DNA from: an uncultured Anaerolineaceae bacterium
GTDB taxonomy: Bacteria > Chloroflexota > Anaerolineae > Anaerolineales > Anaerolineaceae
Length of the DNA: 10,650 nt
Assembly (NCBI GenBank): GCA_937894825.1
Contig: CALCQT010000485.1
Coordinates: forward strand, 1-10,650
Direction: 5' to 3'
In this document: positions 7,260 through 10,650 of the stretch, piece by piece
Numbering within the stretch: position 1 is the first letter of the stretch
How the letters are laid out: each line of letters begins with the position of its first letter
Made by a program: the position numbers and the translations under genes
Notes under the pieces: model-generated
Told to the model about the DNA's origin: nothing
Seen by the model: only the letters and a program-made list of their open reading frames with translations
Databases searched by the model: none

Positions 7260-7410
7260 ATTGATAGGATTCAAAGGTGATGCGGGTGTCAAAAGTAGAA
7301 AATCTCATTCAGTGGCACAAGAATCCTACTTTAGGGCCACAATCAAAGATGGATTCGACCCTGCCGTGTATTTAGATAATAATTGCTTGAGGAATAAAAC
7401 GAATGATTGA
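7252..7410 (+). CDS. Small open frame of 52 codons filling the gap between permease and ATPase; doubtful gene
   Basis: An ATG inside the permease stop region opens a frame of 52 residues (MNRLIGFKGDAGVKSRKSHS...) that ends at TGA 7408-7410, overlapping both neighbours by eight bases. No domain is recognised; the product would be basic in its first half, with no membrane segment or cysteine cluster (one Cys). The ATG has no clear Shine-Dalgarno sequence. The stretch is noticeably more AT-rich than the flanking operon genes, so a chance open frame in an inserted spacer is the likelier explanation. The tight overlaps at both ends are the only argument for translation. Confidence 0.22.
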   Translation: MNRLIGFKGDAGVKSRKSHSVAQESYFRATIKDGFDPAVYLDNNCLRNKTND

Positions 7411-8341
7411 TCCCTTATCACTGCTGCTGGATGTGCAAAATCTCTCGGTTTCCTTCCGCAGATACCAACGCGGATTGGCCCAAACGAATCTAAATGTGAT
7501 CTCAGATCTGTCTCTTACAGCTCGGGCTGGCGAAATTCTGGCGGTGGCGGGGGCTTCCGGTTCCGGCAAAAGTCTGTTGGCGCATGCCATTCTGGGACTG
7601 CTGCCGGCCAATGCCATGCTCAGCGGAGTTATGCGGTATGATGGCCAACCTTTGAACGCTGTGCGGCAAAAACAATTGTGTGGCAGTGAAATTGCGTTGA
7701 TTCCGCAATCCGTCACCTATCTGGATCCATTGATGCGAGTGGGAGATCAGGCGCGCGGCGCGGAAAAATCTGCAGAAAGAATGGAGCGGCAGCGCGAAGT
7801 TTTTCGACGGCTGGAGCTGCCGCTGCCCAGTGAACGGCTTTACCCCTTCCAACTTTCGGGTGGTATGGCACGGCGGGTTCTGTTTTCGACAGCGATCATC
7901 AGTGACGCGCGTCTGATTATCGCGGACGAACCGACACCGGGCATGCACCTCTCGCAAGCAATGGAAGCACTGTCAATCCTGCGCGAACTGGCGGACGCCG
8001 GAAAAGCGGTGATTTTGATCACGCATGACGTTGACCTGGCACTGAACGTTGCCGATCAAATTGCTGTCTTTTACGCCGGAACGACACTGGAGGAGACGCC
8101 GGCGGCCGATTTCGCGGCCGGTCCGGATGCGCTCCGCCATCCCTACAGCCGGGCGCTGTGGCGGGCACTGCCGCAGAACGGATTTGAACCGATTCCCGGG
8201 TTCCAGCCCTATCCTGAAGCGCTGCCGGACGGTTGCCTGTTCGGCCCGCGTTGTGAGCTGAAAACAGCCGCGTGCGAACAGGAGACGCCGCCCATGCGAA
8301 CCGTGCGCGGCGGAAAAGTGCGGTGTGTCCATGCGGCTTGA
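7403..8341 (+). CDS. ABC transporter ATP-binding protein, DppD/NikD type
   Basis: This is the first of two ATPases, 312 residues, with all core motifs in order: Walker A GASGSGKS (50-57), Q-loop Gln102 in LIPQSVTYLDP, signature LSGGMARR (151-158), Walker B LIIADE with Asp175 and catalytic Glu176, and H-loop His208 in LITHD. The C-terminal oligopeptide/nickel extension is present, with the cysteine-containing LFGPRCELKTAACEQ and a final VRCVHA, as in Opp/Dpp/Nik ATPases, where such cysteines can hold an iron-sulfur cluster. After Walker B the D-loop reads PGMH in place of the usual ALD. ATG 7403 has TGAGGAA upstream. The gene overlaps the next ATPase by 11 nt. Confidence 0.93.
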   Translation: MIDPLSLLLDVQNLSVSFRRYQRGLAQTNLNVISDLSLTARAGEILAVAGASGSGKSLLAHAILGLLPANAMLSGVMRYDGQPLNAVRQKQLCGSEIALIPQSVTYLDPLMRVGDQARGAEKSAERMERQREVFRRLELPLPSERLYPFQLSGGMARRVLFSTAIISDARLIIADEPTPGMHLSQAMEALSILRELADAGKAVILITHDVDLALNVADQIAVFYAGTTLEETPAADFAAGPDALRHPYSRALWRALPQNGFEPIPGFQPYPEALPDGCLFGPRCELKTAACEQETPPMRTVRGGKVRCVHAA

Positions 8342-8951
8342 GGCGATTAATCTGGGTTTTCGTTACAGTGCGCAGTCCCCTGACATTCTGAAGGCGCTCT
8401 CATTTCAGGTCAAGGCTGGTGAACGGGTCGGCGTGGTCGCCCCCAGTGGTTACGGAAAGACCACTTTGGTGAAGTTGCTGGCCGGGTACGAAGCACCGAC
8501 AGATGGGCGGGTACTGTTGGATGGGGCACCGCTGCCGCAGAAAGGCGCTTCACCGGTGCAGCTGATCGGACAGCATCCGGAACAGGCCATTAATCCGCGC
8601 TGGAAAATGCGCCAAGTGCTTGCGGAGGCGGGCCAACTGGACACGCCGTTGCTGTCCGAATTGGGGATTGAGCCGGCTTGGTTGGAACGTTTTCCGCGTG
8701 AACTCTCAGGCGGGGAGTTGCAGCGTTTCTGTGTGGCGCGGGCGCTCTACGCCGGAGCTCGGTTCGTGATTGCCGACGAGATGAGCACCATGCTGGATGC
8801 GATCACGCAGGCGCAGGTTTGGCGCTGTCTGCTGGCGGAGTCCGAGCGGCGTGACCTTGGGCTGGTGGCGGTGACGCACAACCCGGCGCTGGCTGAACGG
8901 GTTTGCACACGGGTGGTGGATCTGCGGGAGATCAATCACGTCGCGGGATGA
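8331..8951 (+). CDS. ABC transporter ATP-binding protein, DppF/NikE type
   Basis: This is the second ATPase, about 206 residues from ATG 8331; GTG 8325 would add two residues. Motifs are Walker A APSGYGKT (37-44), Q-loop Gln81, signature LSGGELQR (125-132), Walker B FVIADE with Asp149 and Glu150, an intact D-loop MLD (154-156), and H-loop His183. The first Walker A glycine is replaced by Ala. The protein ends soon after the H-loop and lacks the C-terminal oligopeptide extension of its partner, so it is a short NikE-like half. It pairs with the preceding ATPase as a heterodimer to power the importer and closes the operon. No convincing terminator follows. Confidence 0.92.
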   Translation: MRLEAINLGFRYSAQSPDILKALSFQVKAGERVGVVAPSGYGKTTLVKLLAGYEAPTDGRVLLDGAPLPQKGASPVQLIGQHPEQAINPRWKMRQVLAEAGQLDTPLLSELGIEPAWLERFPRELSGGELQRFCVARALYAGARFVIADEMSTMLDAITQAQVWRCLLAESERRDLGLVAVTHNPALAERVCTRVVDLREINHVAG

Positions 8952-9088
8952 GGCGGATTCATGGGCTTGACTGTGCAAAATTCGCCTTCATCACCAAATA
9001 TGAACAGCTCTCGAAATCTCTCAGAACTTTTCAAGTTATCGACAAATCAAAATAAAATTGGCCTTGTAATCGTATCGTTGTTTTGATA

Positions 9089-9132
9089 GACTGATACATA
9101 TTGATACTAATTAGTATCAATATGTATCAGTC
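9089..9132. promoter_or_regulatory. Perfect 44-bp palindrome with four TGATAC half-sites, probable operator of fic
   Basis: Bases 9089-9132 form an uninterrupted palindrome centred between 9110 and 9111. It contains TGATAC at 9092-9097 and 9102-9107, and the inverse GTATCA at 9114-9119 and 9124-9129. The two copies in each arm are exactly ten bases apart, one helical turn. It ends one base before AGGAG, the ribosome site of fic, so it overlaps the likely promoter or leader. Degenerate relatives occur just upstream (GTATCG at 9072-9077, TGATAG at 9084-9089). The design fits a cooperative operator for a dimeric or tetrameric repressor; as RNA it would also form a long AU-rich hairpin directly before the ribosome site. 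Confidence 0.75.
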
Positions 9133-9143
9133 AGGAGCGACGA

Positions 9144-10310
9144 ATGGATGCGAAACTGTTTATAACAATGCTTGCCGATAAACGGATTTATGATCTGAAA
9201 AAGATGCAGTACAAATACTCTGTGCAGGATGTAGCCGAGATGCTTGCGCTGTTTAAGAGTACGGTGTACCGCACGCTTCCATTACGAGATTCCTCGGGGG
9301 AAAGGCTGGTTTATCTTGAAAACCTGGCCACAATCAGTCTGAATGCAGTCAAATTTCTGGTCAGAGAGCCGTCCGGGTTGGCTCTTTTGAACCATCGGGA
9401 GGCGGAGGATGAAATCCATTCTACGCTCGCCATCGAAAACATTGAATCTTCGCGCGACAGTATTCGCCGGATTCTTCAAGGGTACGCTCCCGCCAGCGAA
9501 AGTGAAGAACGGATCTATGGCATAAAAAAAGGGTTGGAGTTTATCGCCGATCCGGATCGGAAAATCACAGAAGAAAATCTGCGGAAGTTGTATCGGATTG
9601 CGGTTGAAGATTCTCTGGACGTTAAAAATCAGCTCTTGCCGGATAACCTATATCGGCATGAACCTGTTTTTCTGGTTGGCGTCAGCGTTGGACATCAAGG
9701 GCTGTCGGCTGAGAAGCTGCCTGCTTATATGACGGAACTGATTGCGTTTATCAACAACGGAGACGATCTCGACGATTTGCTGAAGGCGGGCATGATTCAT
9801 TTCTATATTGGGTACATCCATCCTTACTTTGACGGGAATGGCCGGATGGCCCGCCTGCTGCATCTGTGGTTTCTGGTGCGGCGTGGCTATCCGGCCGCGT
9901 TATATGCCGCTTTTTCCAGTTACATTCAGGAAAGCCGGAACCGTTACTATGAAGCTTATGCGCTCACTGAGCGGAATCGTGAGATCAGTGGCGTGATTGA
10001 CGTGACGCCATTCCTGACATATTTTGTCGAAAATGTATATAACAAATTAGAAGCTGGCAAACTTGAAAGCGGGACGCTGCAGGCCTTTCAAAAGTTGTTG
10101 GATGATGGAAAAGTCACTGAGAAAGAACATGATTTGTGGAATTTTGTCCTGGCTTTCTATGGGACAGGTGAATTTTCGACGAAACAACTGGAACGGGATT
10201 TTGGTAATGCGGCTTATGCCACCATTCGGAGTTTCGTTTTGAAGTTTGCCGGTTTTGGGTTGTTGTCCGGGCAAAAATATATGAATAGGGTCAAGTATCG
10301 TGTGATTTGA
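9144..10310 (+). CDS. Fic-family adenylyltransferase with N-terminal inhibitory helix and helix-turn-helix-like ends
   Basis: This 388-residue Fic protein has the canonical core HPYFDGNGRMAR (226-237), with catalytic His226, phosphate-binding Gly-Asn-Gly and Arg234. Such enzymes usually transfer AMP from ATP to a hydroxyl of a target protein. The inhibitory motif [S/T]xxxE[G/N] is present before the core as TLAIEN (94-99), with Glu98 as the expected auto-inhibitor, so this is a class II Fic protein. The first 45 residues contain a possible helix-turn-helix (YSVQDVAEMLALFKSTVYRTL), and the C-terminus, from about 330, resembles a winged helix (FSTKQLERDFGNAAYATIRSFVLKF). ATG 9144 has AGGAG six bases upstream. 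It is likely monocistronic and possibly autoregulated through the palindrome in front of it. No antitoxin-like gene is adjacent. Confidence 0.93.
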   Translation: MDAKLFITMLADKRIYDLKKMQYKYSVQDVAEMLALFKSTVYRTLPLRDSSGERLVYLENLATISLNAVKFLVREPSGLALLNHREAEDEIHSTLAIENIESSRDSIRRILQGYAPASESEERIYGIKKGLEFIADPDRKITEENLRKLYRIAVEDSLDVKNQLLPDNLYRHEPVFLVGVSVGHQGLSAEKLPAYMTELIAFINNGDDLDDLLKAGMIHFYIGYIHPYFDGNGRMARLLHLWFLVRRGYPAALYAAFSSYIQESRNRYYEAYALTERNREISGVIDVTPFLTYFVENVYNKLEAGKLESGTLQAFQKLLDDGKVTEKEHDLWNFVLAFYGTGEFSTKQLERDFGNAAYATIRSFVLKFAGFGLLSGQKYMNRVKYRVI

Positions 10311-10334
10311 TTTTTTCTGATCGACCAAATCCAT

Positions 10335-10362
10335 TTGAATTGCACCTTGAACCTGCTATAAT
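10335..10362 (+). promoter_or_regulatory. Predicted sigma70-type promoter upstream of cas6
   Basis: TTGAAT (10335-10340, four of six -35 positions) and a perfect TATAAT (10357-10362) are 16 bases apart. Transcription would start near 10369, leaving an untranslated leader of about 155 bases before the cas6 ATG. It lies just after the fic stop codon, so cas6 is probably transcribed independently of fic. Confidence 0.6.
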
Positions 10363-10412
10363 TCCCATAACAGATAATCGCAAAAAAGCTTCAGCGAATG
10401 GCGGTTGTACGA

Positions 10413-10479
10413 GTCCATTAAGTATTAATTCGCTATATTATATTTGCAGGTTGCCCGGCTGATGTTCATTAAGTTTTAA
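10413..10479 (+). repeat. Imperfect 16-base direct repeat in the cas6 leader
   Basis: GTCCATTAAGTATTAA (10413-10428) recurs as GTTCATTAAGTTTTAA (10464-10479), two mismatches, 51 bases apart, downstream of the predicted transcription start. It could be paired regulator sites, but AT-rich words of this kind also recur by chance. Confidence 0.3.
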
Positions 10480-10526
10480 CCTTTGGGCAAGAATCAGAAA
10501 CATCTGAGTTTTTATTAAAGGAGAAA

Positions 10527-10650
10527 ATGGACGAACAAGCTGCATTCTCACTTTCTTATTTACCATTGAAAGTTGTGCTGGTTTCAATCGAGACGACGGT
10601 GTTGCCGCCGTTCCTGGGTTCAACGCTGCGGGGGGCAATTGGCCAGGCGC
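10527..10650 (+). CDS. cas6: Cas6-type CRISPR pre-crRNA endonuclease, N-terminal part only
   Basis: Forty-one codons are visible before the window ends, starting at ATG 10527 behind a strong AAAGGAG site. The protein begins MDEQAAFSLSYLPLKVVLV and continues to LPPFLGSTLRGAIGQA. The LPP(F/Y)xGSTLRGAxG motif is the typical N-terminus of Cas6 RAMP proteins, which cut CRISPR transcripts into guide RNAs. The catalytic residues and the C-terminal glycine-rich loop lie beyond the window. Other RAMP proteins (for example Csm3-like) share the LRG motif, so a different Cas RAMP is possible but less likely. It implies a CRISPR-Cas locus, type I or III, running off the right edge. Confidence 0.75.
   Translation, partial: MDEQAAFSLSYLPLKVVLVSIETTVLPPFLGSTLRGAIGQA

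Larger units (their letters stand above)
10311..10526 (+). other. 216-base intergenic leader before cas6
   Basis: No gene is seen here. The stretch holds a good promoter (10335-10362), an inverted repeat AGCGAAT/ATTCGCT (10393-10399 and 10428-10434), an imperfect 16-base direct repeat (10413-10428 and 10464-10479), and a TTGCCC/GGGCAA pair around a long loop. There is no CRISPR repeat array. A T-run right after the fic stop has no preceding hairpin, so I cannot call a terminator for fic. Confidence 0.5.

Noticed and set aside
8952..9000. Possible terminator after the ABC operon (AGGCGGA with TTCGCCT)
   Set aside because: The stem is short with a wobble pair, the loop is about 20 bases, and no T-run follows.
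10311..10526. CRISPR array or leader next to cas6
   Set aside because: No regularly spaced identical repeats are present; only one imperfect 16-base pair 51 bases apart was found.

Overview
The window looks like a piece of an anaerobic bacterial genome, most likely Bacillota-related. The evidence for that is a diacylglycerol-glycosyltransferase pair around a TVP38/TMEM64 protein, followed by a YgbA-type protein and a YbaN-like remnant, a set I associate with clostridial and Negativicutes genomes. The binding protein of the ABC transporter has a signal-peptidase-I-type leader and no lipobox cysteine, which fits a cell with a periplasm, for example a diderm Firmicute, better than a classical Gram-positive. 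The taxonomic call is inference.

Layout. (1) Bases 1-70 are an almost perfect hairpin that overwrites the 3' end of a glycosyltransferase gene; it is best read as a fold-back artefact at a contig end. (2) On the minus strand, 2642 down to 1, is a three-gene operon: a glycosyltransferase that probably starts at ATT, a TVP38/TMEM64 membrane protein, and a second, truncated glycosyltransferase. The two enzymes fit sequential sugar addition to diacylglycerol for membrane glycolipids. (3) On the plus strand, 3041-3492, is a cysteine-rich YgbA-family protein overlapping a 36-residue remnant of a YbaN/DUF454 gene. (4) A leader at 3555-3815 has a good sigma70-type promoter and a terminator-like hairpin. 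It precedes a five-gene peptide/nickel-type ABC importer (3816-8951): binding protein, two permeases and two ATPases. The genes overlap except for an AT-rich 143-base gap between the second permease and the first ATPase, and that gap holds a small open frame. (5) A perfect 44-bp palindrome carrying four copies of one hexamer lies just upstream of a Fic-family AMP transferase that also has DNA-binding-like ends (9144-10310). (6) A 216-base leader with a strong promoter precedes the first 41 codons of a Cas6-type CRISPR RNA endonuclease, so a CRISPR-Cas locus probably begins at the right edge.

How the parts work together. The glycolipid operon, the YgbA/YbaN pair, the importer and the Fic/Cas6 end appear functionally separate. 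The importer reads as visibly more GC-rich than the glycolipid operon and the fic gene, and the broken yban-like gene sits directly at its left border, which suggests a recombination junction. The most distinctive element is the palindromic operator in front of fic, next to the edge of a CRISPR-Cas locus.
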